Positions 47,989 to 55,479 of a stretch of DNA of 64,000 bases are shown one piece after another. A program made the position numbers and the translations under genes. The DNA comes from a virus: positions 19,445 to 83,444 of the IMG/VR virus record IMGVR_UViG_3300023184_009074, one strand, 5' to 3'. Position 1 is the first letter of the stretch, and the number at the start of each line of letters is the position of its first letter. Below the pieces are notes generated by a model. The model was given only the letters and a program-made list of their open reading frames with translations, made no database searches and was not told the origin of the DNA.

Positions 47989-48888
47989 TTACTTTTTCTT
48001 CATTTTATTCATTTTTTTCATTTTCTTCATTTTATTCATTTTCATCATCGCAGCTTTGGTTGCACCTGTATTAGTTGGTACAGTTTCAGCTTTATCTTCA
48101 GATTCTACTTCAGCAGCAGCAGCATTAAAAGCAGACTTAATAGCATTCATTAATTTAGTCTTTGCACTATTATCAGACATTTTATCTACAAAAGAATCAT
48201 GTAATGCCTTGATTATCTCTTTGGCTAAACCACTTAATTTCTGAGTACTAAAATTAGATCCAGTTAATTTACTTTTAAATTTTTCAAGTGGATTATCAAC
48301 ACCTGCACCATATGCTTCGTTTACCATACCATCAAAATTAGCTTGTGTTACACAAGCATTATCAAGCATTGAAGAAACACTTTTTTGCCAATCTTTAAAA
48401 GAAGGAATATGCTTTGGCATGGTGTTTTCAGAAGCCATGTAAGATCCACATTTGGACCAACAATTTTTTTCCTTCATGTCTTCGCCTTCTTCATCTTCAT
48501 CTTCTTCCATGTCTTCGTCTTCGTCTTCATCATCTTCGTCTTCATCATCTTCGTCTTCTTCATCTTCGTCTTCGTCTTCCATTTCATCTTCATCTTCCAT
48601 TTCATCTTCATCTTCCATTTCATCTTCATCTTCCATTTCATCTTCATCTTCCATTTCATCTTCATCTTCATCTTCATTATCTTCAATTTCTTCTATGTCT
48701 TCTTCTTCCATATCTTCATATTCTTTGTTTTTGTTTTTGTTTTTGTTTTTTACTTCATCTTCTTCTGAAGGCATGAAATCACTCATGCGTTGATCCATCA
48801 TGATTCCTAGGTTGTGAGTGCCAGAAAGACCGAGGTTTACTGATCCTAGGTTTTCGTTTAATTTTTTCCAATTGTTGTAATTCAACAT
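47989..48888 (-). CDS. Acidic repeat protein with targeting-like N-terminus, prohead-core candidate (299 aa)
   Basis: M-L-N-Y-N-N-W-K-K-L-N-E-N carries the aromatic-x-x-W core and an L-N-E site at residues 10-12. Residues about 48-150 are almost wholly Glu and Asp with Met, coded by 18-bp repeats. A globular helical region (about 165-270) follows, and the tail is a Lys/Met run (M-K-K-M-K-K-M-N-K-M-K-K-K). Strong acidity plus a prohead-protease-type site recalls T4 prohead core proteins such as gp67/gp68. AGGAGAAAG precedes ATG. Frames on the plus strand through the repeat are artefacts. Confidence 0.8.
   Translation of the reverse strand: MLNYNNWKKLNENLGSVNLGLSGTHNLGIMMDQRMSDFMPSEEDEVKNKNKNKNKEYEDMEEEDIEEIEDNEDEDEDEMEDEDEMEDEDEMEDEDEMEDEDEMEDEDEDEEDEDDEDEDDEDEDEDMEEDEDEEGEDMKEKNCWSKCGSYMASENTMPKHIPSFKDWQKSVSSMLDNACVTQANFDGMVNEAYGAGVDNPLEKFKSKLTGSNFSTQKLSGLAKEIIKALHDSFVDKMSDNSAKTKLMNAIKSAFNAAAAEVESEDKAETVPTNTGATKAAMMKMNKMKKMKKMNKMKKK
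48577..48666 (-). repeat. 18-bp tandem repeat encoding an acidic hexapeptide (five copies)
   Basis: TTCCATTTCATCTTCATC-type units start at 48577, 48595, 48613, 48631 and 48649. On the minus strand they encode Glu/Asp with one Met per unit. Flanking sequence is a less regular version of the same. Confidence 0.9.
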
Positions 48889-48928
48889 AATAATTCTTTC
48901 TCCTAAAAGGGGTTAACTTATATATGCA

Positions 48929-49165
48929 TTATTTAAAATATTTCTTATTTTTGTTTTTGTTTTTTTCCAATAATGCTTTTCTAATAATTTCTCCGTTTTT
49001 ACTAAGCTTATTTTGATTAGTTGGCAAAGGAGAATTTTGTCCAGATGGATTTACATTTTTCTGTAAAATATTAGATCTAGTTATAAAACTTGAAACTATT
49101 TTATTTTGAATTGGAACTTGATTTAAAGTTCTGTTTGAACTTTTAGCTTTATTACATCCACACAT
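48929..49165 (-). CDS. Small basic protein with M-C-G-C-N start (78 aa)
   Basis: The start M-C-G-C-N-K resembles that of the 55007-55459 protein (M-G-C-G-C-N-E). The remainder is Asn/Ser/Pro-rich and disordered with a basic C-terminal helix ending K-N-K-N-K-N-K-K. AGAGGAAAAATG shows a good ribosome site. Function unknown. Confidence 0.68.
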   Translation of the reverse strand: MCGCNKAKSSNRTLNQVPIQNKIVSSFITRSNILQKNVNPSGQNSPLPTNQNKLSKNGEIIRKALLEKNKNKNKKYFK

Positions 49166-49183
49166 TTTTCCTCTTTCTAAGTT

Positions 49184-49393
49184 TTAACTTTTTCTTTTAA
49201 CATTAATAATTCTTCTTACTATTTTTGCTCTTTCAGAGCCACCACCGCCACCACAACCGCATCCTTTTTTTGGTGGTTGTGTTGGTTGTGGTACCTGCTG
49301 GTTTATTATTTGAGAATTAGGCGGTGTTTTTGGCATAACTTTAGATGGCTTTGCTGGGACACTAGTATTTTTAATTTTATTTGGTTTATCCAT
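49184..49393 (-). CDS. Small Pro-rich protein with Gly/Cys cluster (69 aa)
   Basis: The first 40 residues are Pro/Lys/Gln-rich and disordered. Then G-C-G-C-G-G-G-G-G-S and a basic helix (R-A-K-I-V-R-R-I-I-N-V-K-R-K) end the protein. The C-G-C cluster and basic helix echo the neighbour at 48929, in reversed order. AAGGAATATTTAT precedes ATG. Confidence 0.65.
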   Translation of the reverse strand: MDKPNKIKNTSVPAKPSKVMPKTPPNSQIINQQVPQPTQPPKKGCGCGGGGGSERAKIVRRIINVKRKS

Positions 49394-49454
49394 ATAAATA
49401 TTCCTTATTTAAATTTTCAGAGTAATATAATTTATTTATTGTATCAACCAAAAA

Positions 49455-49484
49455 AAAAGACAGTTATTTTCATAACTGTCTTTT
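49455..49484 (-). terminator. Hairpin terminator
   Basis: AAAAGACAGTTAT (49455-49467) pairs with ATAACTGTCTTTT (49472-49484), a perfect 13-bp stem. It lies beyond the minus-strand stop at 49508. Confidence 0.9.
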
Positions 49485-49507
49485 AAAATTATATTTTAAA
49501 TATTTTA

Positions 49508-49765
49508 TTATTCGGTTGGCAATACAATATAACTCTTGCAGCTAAGCTTATTTGCTCTAGCATTACAAGCAGAAACAATTGCACTCTTATTTTCAAACAA
49601 AGTGCAATCCGTGGACATTTTGCTAAGTTTTGTAGGTTTCAATCCATCAATATTACAAATAGCTTCATAATAATCTTTTCCTTTAACAGTAGTTTTCTTT
49701 ACTTGAAACTTAATAGTTCCATTGGTGCTAGTCTTACTGGGCGATTTCTTAGTACAAGTCTTCAT
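49508..49765 (-). CDS. Small Cys-containing protein (85 aa)
   Basis: Basic Ser/Thr/Lys-rich N-terminus (M-K-T-C-T-K-K-S-P-S-K-T-S), then a beta/alpha domain with four more Cys spaced widely (A-I-C-N, D-C-T, A-C-N, S-C-K). No signal peptide. AAGGAGATTCAA precedes ATG. It sits in its own unit with a terminator after it. No family recognised. Confidence 0.7.
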   Translation of the reverse strand: MKTCTKKSPSKTSTNGTIKFQVKKTTVKGKDYYEAICNIDGLKPTKLSKMSTDCTLFENKSAIVSACNARANKLSCKSYIVLPTE

Positions 49766-49821
49766 TTGAATCTCCTTGAGTTGAAAAAAACATCTTACTA
49801 ATTATATGCTTTTGAAATATA

Positions 49822-50397
49822 TTATACAAGTATATTTTTTAAGTTAATTAATTCTCTTTTTGAAATTTTATGTTCAATATTAAAACATGGCATTAATATT
49901 CTTTTTCCTAAAGGTCTTTTTTTTTCTTTTGCGAATTTGTTTATTGCTGTAATGTAAGAACTGCAAAACTTTGACCTTTCTATTTTAAAATTATTTTTTA
50001 TATTTAGAAATTCAAATATTTCTTCAAAAAAACTAATTAAATAATTTTCAAAACAAGAGTAATTATCTAAGTTTATATTTTTAAAGTTTATGAAAAAAAC
50101 AAGCATTTCCATATTTGCATTTACAAATTTATATTTTGATAATATTTTGATTATTTTATCCAAGAAATCAAGTTTTGATATTTTTAAATTATATATAAAA
50201 TTTTTAAAAGTAAAAATCAAAGTATTTTTCTTGTTGTAATCATTTAGATTACAAAAAGCACATTTGTTTTTTTTGTTTGAAAAATAAGTGCTTTCGCTAG
50301 GTAAATCACAGCATGAGCATATAAAGATTTGATTTTTTTCAAAAAATCCATCAATGTGTTGTATTTTTGGTAAAAGAATTATCTCTTGTTTTGACAT
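49822..50397 (-). CDS. Hypothetical protein with N-terminal zinc site (191 aa)
   Basis: Residues 28-50 carry C-S-C-C and C-A-F-C, enough for one zinc site. The rest is helical, Phe/Asn/Ile-rich, ending in a basic region (K-E-K-K-R-P-L-G-K-R). An ATTAAATA sequence lies 2 nt before the ATG and no Shine-Dalgarno is evident. No family recognised. Confidence 0.7.
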   Translation of the reverse strand: MSKQEIILLPKIQHIDGFFEKNQIFICSCCDLPSESTYFSNKKNKCAFCNLNDYNKKNTLIFTFKNFIYNLKISKLDFLDKIIKILSKYKFVNANMEMLVFFINFKNINLDNYSCFENYLISFFEEIFEFLNIKNNFKIERSKFCSSYITAINKFAKEKKRPLGKRILMPCFNIEHKISKRELINLKNILV

Positions 50398-50516
50398 TTT
50401 ATTTAATAAATTTAAACTCTAAACTATAAATAGTATAAGAACATAGTTTGCAAAACTATAAATTTTTATGAGTATTTAAATACATATTCATATCAACATT
50501 AAGAAGGAAGGTTATT

Positions 50517-50753
50517 ATGTTATCATTTGAAGAATGGGTTTATGAAACTTATCCATTGTTGACTGAAAAAACTAAGAGGGCTGGAATTGCTCATTGGGCA
50601 TATCCTCAAGGATATGCAAGAGCACATTATCCTGCTAGCTATTTTACACCTGTTGCAGCTGATGCAATTCAGAAATTAGGGCCAACTGCTTCTGATAGCT
50701 CAATTGATGTTAAAAAGTTTAATTACAGTCAATTTGGTGAAACCGAAGAATAA
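50517..50753 (+). CDS. Head-targeted-like small protein (78 aa)
   Basis: M-L-S-F-E-E-W-V-Y-E-T fits F-x-x-W-(V)-x-E. A region rich in Tyr, Ala and Pro follows (H-W-A-Y-P-Q-G-Y-A-R-A-H-Y-P-A-S-Y). It has AAGAAGGAAGG before ATG and a hairpin terminator after it, so it is a monocistronic unit. The upstream 119 nt contain no gene. Confidence 0.78.
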   Translation: MLSFEEWVYETYPLLTEKTKRAGIAHWAYPQGYARAHYPASYFTPVAADAIQKLGPTASDSSIDVKKFNYSQFGETEE

Positions 50754-50773
50754 TTTAAGCTTTAATTTTAATT

Positions 50774-50804
50774 AAAAGGCTAGCAGAAATGTTAGCCTTT
50801 TTTT
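50774..50804 (+). terminator. Hairpin terminator
   Basis: AAAAGGCTA (50774-50782) pairs with TAGCCTTTT (50793-50801, allowing a one-base offset) and is followed by more T. It serves the gene ending at 50753 and probably the convergent one ending at 50806. Confidence 0.85.
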
Positions 50805-50805
50805 A

Positions 50806-51174
50806 TTAGAAAATATCTTCGAAGTCATCTTGACTATTAACATTAATTACAATAAAATCTTGAATTCCTTTGATTCTCATTTTATGATCACGATCTAAAA
50901 CAGAATCAGTTTTTTCATTTATCATTTCTGGGACATTGGTCCAATAAGCCCATTGAGTATCAGAATTAGGATTTTGATAAACTACTTTCAATTTATAGTA
51001 CTTATCTAATATTTTTTCTACTTCTTCTTCTGGCACATTAGATTCTTTAGCTAAAGCCGATACACTTCTCCATTTCCATTTTTTATGTCTTGCAAGACTT
51101 TTAAATACTTTTTCTTCTTTGTCGCCTTGTTTTGTGCCTCTTGGATAAATATCATACCAATTTGGAATATTCAT
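50806..51174 (-). CDS. Winged-helix-like protein (122 aa)
   Basis: The start is taken as ATG at 51174 (M-N-I-P-N-W-Y-D-I-Y), with AAGG 5-8 nt upstream; an earlier in-frame ATG at 51240 adds a hydrophobic stretch and has no ribosome site. Residues about 22-75 resemble a winged helix: K-V-F-K-S-L-A, W-R-S-V-S-A-L-A-K-E-S-N-V-P-E-E-E-V-E-K-I-L, then a beta wing K-V-V-Y-Q-N...W-A-Y-W. It may bind DNA. The C-terminus is acidic. Confidence 0.72.
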   Translation of the reverse strand: MNIPNWYDIYPRGTKQGDKEEKVFKSLARHKKWKWRSVSALAKESNVPEEEVEKILDKYYKLKVVYQNPNSDTQWAYWTNVPEMINEKTDSVLDRDHKMRIKGIQDFIVINVNSQDDFEDIF

Positions 51175-51250
51175 TTTTACCTTATAAAAAAAATTGCTTA
51201 TACTATAGTAATATACTATGAACAAAAAAAGATTAACCAAGGAAGAAAAA

Positions 51251-51475
51251 ATGGCAGAAAATAAACAAAAAAGAGAAGATGCTTTTGGTGGTACTGGTAT
51301 TTATATTTTTGAAAATAAAACAAATTCAGATTTTTTACTTCCAAAAGTGACTTTGGATAATAAAAGATTTGTAGGGCCAGGACAAAGCTTTAGAGGCGAT
51401 AGTTTTTTCTTTAAATTAGTTAAAGAAAACATGCTTAAATTAGTTAAAGTTATAGATAATGGCGAAAATAATTAA
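51251..51475 (+). CDS. Small protein, first of a tandem pair (74 aa)
   Basis: ATG at 51251 has AAGGAAG 6 nt upstream, better than the ATG at 51218. The core I-Y-I-F-E-N-K-T-N-S-D-F-L-L-P with G-D-S-F-F-F-K-L-V and M-L-K-L-V-K-V-I-D-N-G-E is repeated in the next gene, so they are tandem duplicates. Beta-rich, small; possibly a virion or head-tail protein. Function unknown. Confidence 0.72.
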   Translation: MAENKQKREDAFGGTGIYIFENKTNSDFLLPKVTLDNKRFVGPGQSFRGDSFFFKLVKENMLKLVKVIDNGENN

Positions 51476-51499
51476 AAATTACAATAAGGAAAATAAATA

Positions 51500-51895
51500 A
51501 TGTCAAGTAAAAATGAATCATCTGGAAAAGGCATGTATCTTTATGAAAATAATACAAATTCAGATTTATTATTGCCAAGATTAACTCTGGAAAATCAAAA
51601 GCTTATTAGACCAAAGCAAAGATTCAAGGGGGATAGTTTTTTTCTAGAATTAGTAAGAAATAAAATGCTCAAATTGGTTAAAGTTATAGATAATGGAGAA
51701 GACAAAATCATGAACGAAAATAAACTTATTTTGGATCAACCCGATATTGTTAAGCCAGCAGGAAAAGTTGAACATGTTCAGGCTAAAAATCCAAGCGTTT
51801 CTCTAAATGATAATGTTGATAATTTACAACAAAATCAAGAAAAATTATTGCTAACGGAAGACCCTGTTGGCAGCATTCAAGTTGTTATTGATTAA
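51500..51895 (+). CDS. Small protein, second of a tandem pair, with extended tail (131 aa)
   Basis: Residues 10-70 match the preceding protein closely (M-Y-L-Y-E-N-N-T-N-S-D-L-L-L-P, G-D-S-F-F-L-E-L-V, M-L-K-L-V-K-V-I-D-N-G-E). A 60-residue Asn/Gln/Asp-rich tail is added. AAGGAAAATAA precedes ATG. Its 3' end overlaps the convergent Nudix gene by 45 nt. Confidence 0.75.
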   Translation: MSSKNESSGKGMYLYENNTNSDLLLPRLTLENQKLIRPKQRFKGDSFFLELVRNKMLKLVKVIDNGEDKIMNENKLILDQPDIVKPAGKVEHVQAKNPSVSLNDNVDNLQQNQEKLLLTEDPVGSIQVVID

Positions 51896-52294
51896 TTTGT
51901 ATTTATTTATTTCGTGAATTGTAAAGATATAGCTTTTAAATAGATTAATCTTTCTTAGCAATCTTTCGTGAAGATTATATTGATTAATTTCATCAAAATT
52001 AATCCATTTATAGTCTAAATGCTCTTCGCTTAAAGTACAATCAAAAGATTTTTCTATCATAACAACATAAGTGACGAAATAATTTTTTTTATGGAAATCT
52101 GGAAATTTGCCAATCTCTATCCCAGTTGGCAAAGTTCCTATTTCTTCTCTTGTCTCTCTGCATGCAGTTTCCCAACTGGTTTCATTTTTTTCTTGTTTTC
52201 CACCAGGAATACTCCATATTTTATTTTTTGAATTTTTTAGTAATATCAAAAAATTCCATCCATCAGTATAAAAAATACCAGATGATTTTTTCAA
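51851..52294 (-). CDS. Nudix hydrolase
   Basis: The Nudix box is clear at about residues 31-53: G-G-K-Q-E-K-N-E-T-S-W-E-T-A-C-R-E-T-R-E then E-I-G-T, matching G-x5-E-x7-R-E-x-x-E-E-x-G. W-S-I-P precedes it as in MutT-type enzymes. These hydrolyse nucleoside diphosphates linked to another group, e.g. nucleotide sugars, mutagenic NTPs or mRNA caps. Substrate unknown. It overlaps the upstream gene by 4 nt. Confidence 0.92.
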   Translation of the reverse strand: MKKSSGIFYTDGWNFLILLKNSKNKIWSIPGGKQEKNETSWETACRETREEIGTLPTGIEIGKFPDFHKKNYFVTYVVMIEKSFDCTLSEEHLDYKWINFDEINQYNLHERLLRKINLFKSYIFTIHEINKYKLINNNLNAANRVFR

Positions 52295-52875
52295 TTTTTT
52301 GGACCTCTTTTTAAATTAATACCTTTTAGTTTTTCTTTGTGTTTATCAGGTTTGTGTTTAATATCGTCCATTACATTTTTTAATTTATAAGTCATGCTTG
52401 ATGCATTTAAATCACCATCAATTTTTTCTGTATTTACTACAGATACTGTTTTCTTACTTTTATTGTAAAACCCTTTACTTAAAACAAACATATCAAGCTT
52501 ATGGTTGTAACTTATTAATGAGCACCATCCTCCATCATCCCAATTTCTCGCAGTAACAATTATTCTATAAGGCTCTTCGTCAAATATTAATTTAACATGA
52601 TATCCTTCTTTTTTAAGTGCTGCACTTACATAACCTAAAGTTATTTTTGCAAACCCACTTAAAACATCTTCCTTTTTAGTTCTATAGTTTATTTCTACAG
52701 AATATCTTGTGTGCTCTACAGATTCTAATAATATATTATTTTTTGTATTAAAAGTGTTAGATGTATAATTTTTACATATTTCTATAAAATCAAGCAATTC
52801 TTCTTGTTTTATGTCTTTGACATTTTCAAAAAGATTTTGTAATTTTTCTTTTTTGTATTCTTTGAAATTTTTCAT
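52291..52875 (-). CDS. Hypothetical protein with targeting-like N-terminus (194 aa)
   Basis: M-K-N-F-K-E-Y-K-K-E-K has the F-x-x-Y pattern but lacks a hydrophobic residue at the next position, so it is a weak match. The body includes a beta-rich domain with R-Y-S-V-E-I-N-Y and N-W-D-D-G-G-W-C, and a basic C-terminus. AATAAATA lies 7 nt before ATG. Coupled to the Nudix gene. Confidence 0.72.
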   Translation of the reverse strand: MKNFKEYKKEKLQNLFENVKDIKQEELLDFIEICKNYTSNTFNTKNNILLESVEHTRYSVEINYRTKKEDVLSGFAKITLGYVSAALKKEGYHVKLIFDEEPYRIIVTARNWDDGGWCSLISYNHKLDMFVLSKGFYNKSKKTVSVVNTEKIDGDLNASSMTYKLKNVMDDIKHKPDKHKEKLKGINLKRGPKN

Positions 52876-52938
52876 AGTAATTTATTTATTAGCAAAACTA
52901 AAATATAATATAGAATAATATAGAAAAGAGGAATTTTT

Positions 52939-53778
52939 ATGAGTAAAAAATTAACTATTGGATTTGCTTGCTTTGATGATGTCGAAGGTGCATTTTTTAC
53001 TCTTGGAGCTTTAAGACTTTATCATCATAAAAATTTAGATAACATAGAGCTTTTGGTAGTAGATGATTTTCCAGGTAAAACTGAAGGATTACAAGGTTTA
53101 TGTGAGTTATCTGGGGCAAAGTATATTCACGAAACAGTTAATAAGGGTCCAGCCAGAGCTAAAAATAATGTTTTTAAACATGCTACAGGTGAATATGTAT
53201 TGCTTTTAGATAGTCATGTTTTATTATGTGAAAATGCAGTAGATAATATTTTTGATGGAATTTTTTATAATTTAATTAAAAAAAACATGTGGGTTGGTCC
53301 TTTGATAAATGAAATGGGAAATGTTGTTGCTACTCATTTAGAACCAAAATGGCGTGGTGCATTTTATGGAACTTGGAATGTAGATGATGAAATTGTTAAA
53401 GGAAAAATGAAAGAAGTACCAATGCATGGTGCAGCATTCATGTTAATGAAAAGAGAACATTGGCCTGAGTTCTCTCCGCATTTTGAAGGTTTTGCTGGTG
53501 AAGAAGGATATATTCACGAAAAAGTTAGAATGAATGGCGGTAAAATAATTTGTAATCCAAGATTAAAATGGATGCATAGATTTGTAAGAGGGAAACCAAT
53601 ATCTTTTAAATTAGATAACGCTGATAGAGTTTATAATTATTTAATTGGGTTCCATGAAATTAAATATGATGTAAATGAAGTAGTAGCATTCTTCAGAAAA
53701 GACGCAATGCCTGAAGAAACAATTCAAGATGCAATAAAAAGAGCATTAATTGTATATCCTAATATGTTTAAAAAATAA
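52939..53778 (+). CDS. GT-A glycosyltransferase, family 2-like
   Basis: L-L-V-V-D-D-F-P-G-K (about 34-43) and N-K-G-P-A-R-A-K-N-N (about 67-76) are the GT2 nucleotide-binding segments; L-L-L-D-S-H-V takes the place of D-x-D (about 89). A late acceptor region G-F-A-G-E-E-G-Y and H-R-F-V-R-G is present. It resembles phage and bacterial polypeptide/polysaccharide GT2 enzymes. AGAGGAATTTTT precedes ATG. The acceptor may be a virion or cell-surface glycan. Confidence 0.83.
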   Translation: MSKKLTIGFACFDDVEGAFFTLGALRLYHHKNLDNIELLVVDDFPGKTEGLQGLCELSGAKYIHETVNKGPARAKNNVFKHATGEYVLLLDSHVLLCENAVDNIFDGIFYNLIKKNMWVGPLINEMGNVVATHLEPKWRGAFYGTWNVDDEIVKGKMKEVPMHGAAFMLMKREHWPEFSPHFEGFAGEEGYIHEKVRMNGGKIICNPRLKWMHRFVRGKPISFKLDNADRVYNYLIGFHEIKYDVNEVVAFFRKDAMPEETIQDAIKRALIVYPNMFKK

Positions 53779-53826
53779 TACAAAATGATACATATAATGT
53801 ATATTGTTTTTAATTAAAGGTATTCT

Positions 53827-54273
53827 ATGGCAGATTTAACATTAGGACAAAGCGATATTTCTGTAGTAGTAAGTGATACTACAGGAAACATCGCTTTGAT
53901 TAATACAAGTGGTGATTCTGGCAATTCTTTGACTATGTTTGAAAGTTCTCGTGGTCAAAAAGTTGCATCTAATTCTATTCCTGTTGTTGTTTGTGATGAA
54001 CAATCTATTAGAAACAGTTTTTTAACAGGACAAATTGCAATAGGAATTACAGCAGTTCAATTACCATCAAATACATTGAAAAATTCTATCAATATAAAAT
54101 CTTCAGATTTTAATACTGGAATTCTTTATATTGGTAGTTCAAATGCCGTTACAATTTCCACAGGATATGAATTAAGTGCTGGAGAAAGTATTACTCTTCC
54201 AATAAATAATTCGAATTTGATTTATTTAATATCTGATTCTACAAATCAAATTATTTCTTATATTGCTTCTTGA
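53827..54273 (+). CDS. Putative virion decoration-type protein (148 aa)
   Basis: Ser/Thr/Asn/Ile-rich, low in charge and beta-strand in pattern: S-V-V-V-S-D-T-T-G-N-I-A-L-I-N, then G-I-L-Y-I-G-S-S-N-A-V-T-I-S-T-G-Y. The last part (G-E-S-I-T-L-P-I) is a typical jelly-roll or Ig-like end. AAAGGTATTCT precedes ATG. Likely a head or fibre protein, like the one at 42130. Confidence 0.65.
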   Translation: MADLTLGQSDISVVVSDTTGNIALINTSGDSGNSLTMFESSRGQKVASNSIPVVVCDEQSIRNSFLTGQIAIGITAVQLPSNTLKNSINIKSSDFNTGILYIGSSNAVTISTGYELSAGESITLPINNSNLIYLISDSTNQIISYIAS

Positions 54274-54275
54274 TA

Positions 54276-54917
54276 TTAATATTTATTGATTTTTATTACT
54301 CTCTTTGTATTTTCAATAAAATGTGATAAAATATAATTATTATATCTTATTGTTAATTGATTTATAATTGATTTTAAATTTTCTTCTTCTTTATTTCTTG
54401 CGTTTACATCTTTGTTAATAATTTCATTTCTTAAAACATTTGCATTTCTTAACAACTTTATTTGATTGTTTATATTATTTTTACATTTATTTGTTTTGCA
54501 GTCATTCAATTCTATTAAATTGCTAATTTGATTTTTATTAGCTTTAATTGTATTCTTTGTTTTTTCAATATTCACTTCATAATTCCAAATTTTTTGTATA
54601 CTAGTAGTAATTGATGCTAATTTTTTGCCCATTGCATCACGCTGTGCTTTTGTAATCCCCCCAAAAAAATTAAAATATGCTTTGTTTAAACATAAAATAG
54701 TTTTACAATTTCCAAATTCTTTAAGTAATTCATTTACTTTATTTTTTAGAGTTGTTAAAACTTGAGGTTTTGTAGTAATGGTAGGTTTTTTAGTGGTAGT
54801 AGGTTCTGGCGTAGTAGTAGGTTCTGGCGTGGTAGTAGGTTCTGGCGTGGTAGTAGGTTCTGGCGTGGTACTATCAGATAATTTAAATATTCTTTTATTA
54901 GCGTTGGTTTTTTTCAT
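54276..54917 (-). CDS. Protein with T-T-P-E-P repeats and coiled coil (213 aa)
   Basis: Residues about 14-43 are four to five copies of T-T-P-E-P-T, a flexible stalk coded by 18-bp repeats. The remaining 165 residues form helices with two Cys pairs (N-C-K-T-I-L-C near 70 and D-C-K-T-N-K-C near 140). The C-x5-C spacing may make two disulphide hairpins. No signal peptide. Probably structural. Confidence 0.68.
   Translation of the reverse strand: MKKTNANKRIFKLSDSTTPEPTTTPEPTTTPEPTTTPEPTTTKKPTITTKPQVLTTLKNKVNELLKEFGNCKTILCLNKAYFNFFGGITKAQRDAMGKKLASITTSIQKIWNYEVNIEKTKNTIKANKNQISNLIELNDCKTNKCKNNINNQIKLLRNANVLRNEIINKDVNARNKEEENLKSIINQLTIRYNNYILSHFIENTKRVIKINKY
54796..54867 (-). repeat. 18-bp tandem repeat, four copies
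   Basis: GTAGTAGGTTCTGGCGTG repeats at 54796, 54814, 54832 and 54850 with one base difference in the first copy. It encodes the T-T-P-E-P-T stalk. Confidence 0.92.
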
Positions 54918-55006
54918 TTTTTTTCTTTTTTAAAAAAATTAAACAATTAAATCATCAATAATATAGCTTTAAAAATTTATTTTATTTAAATTTGATTATT
55001 TTTTAA

Positions 55007-55459
55007 TTAGCAAATTCCATTAAATTTATTTATTGAATCTAGCATGAAAAGAACAGCATGTCTTTTCTTTGCTTTGCTTTCTTTCAACATATTAATTCCA
55101 ATTTTTCTTTTTTTTATTCCAACTTTTTTGTTTTTAATAGTTTTATTGAATTTATTTTTTTGTTTTATTGCATTTACTAATGTACTTAAAAAATAAAATT
55201 TATTTTTGTTGAGGAAATCTTTAAGTCCACCATAATGTTGACTAAAGCATGCTTGTTCTGTCATGCTTTGCTGTGTGCCTTTTTGATCCCCTCCATTATT
55301 ATAATTTACATATTCATTATTCATTATACAGTCAAAAGAATTACAATTTGCTTGAGCAATTACATATTTTTTAAATTTATTTTTTAATTCACTAAGTGAT
55401 ATACCACAATGAATTATTTGGTCGCAAGGCACTTTGATTTCATTACAGCCACAGCCCAT
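55007..55459 (-). CDS. Cys-rich protein with M-G-C-G-C-N start (150 aa)
   Basis: N-terminal Cys cluster G-C-G-C-N-E-I-K-V-P-C, then I-H-C-G, A-N-C-N-S-F-D-C, A-C-F-S and a final G-I-C. The C-terminal half is very basic (K-K-V-G-I-K-K-R-K-I-G). The N-terminus resembles the 48929 protein. The K/R-rich part suggests nucleic-acid contact. TAGGAGATTAAT precedes ATG. Function unknown. Confidence 0.68.
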   Translation of the reverse strand: MGCGCNEIKVPCDQIIHCGISLSELKNKFKKYVIAQANCNSFDCIMNNEYVNYNNGGDQKGTQQSMTEQACFSQHYGGLKDFLNKNKFYFLSTLVNAIKQKNKFNKTIKNKKVGIKKRKIGINMLKESKAKKRHAVLFMLDSINKFNGIC

Positions 55460-55479
55460 ATTAATCTCCTAATTAAAAA

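Noticed and set aside
48385-48793. Plus-strand Ser/His/Phe-rich frames opposite the acidic protein
   Set aside because: They are mirror images of GAA/GAT repeats with no ribosome site; the minus-strand frame has normal flanking sequence.
31649-54867. Regular short repeats (24 bp at 31.6 kb, 18 bp at 48.6 kb and 54.8 kb) as CRISPR or origin iterons
   Set aside because: They are head-to-tail without spacers and lie in frame inside protein genes, encoding repeated peptides.
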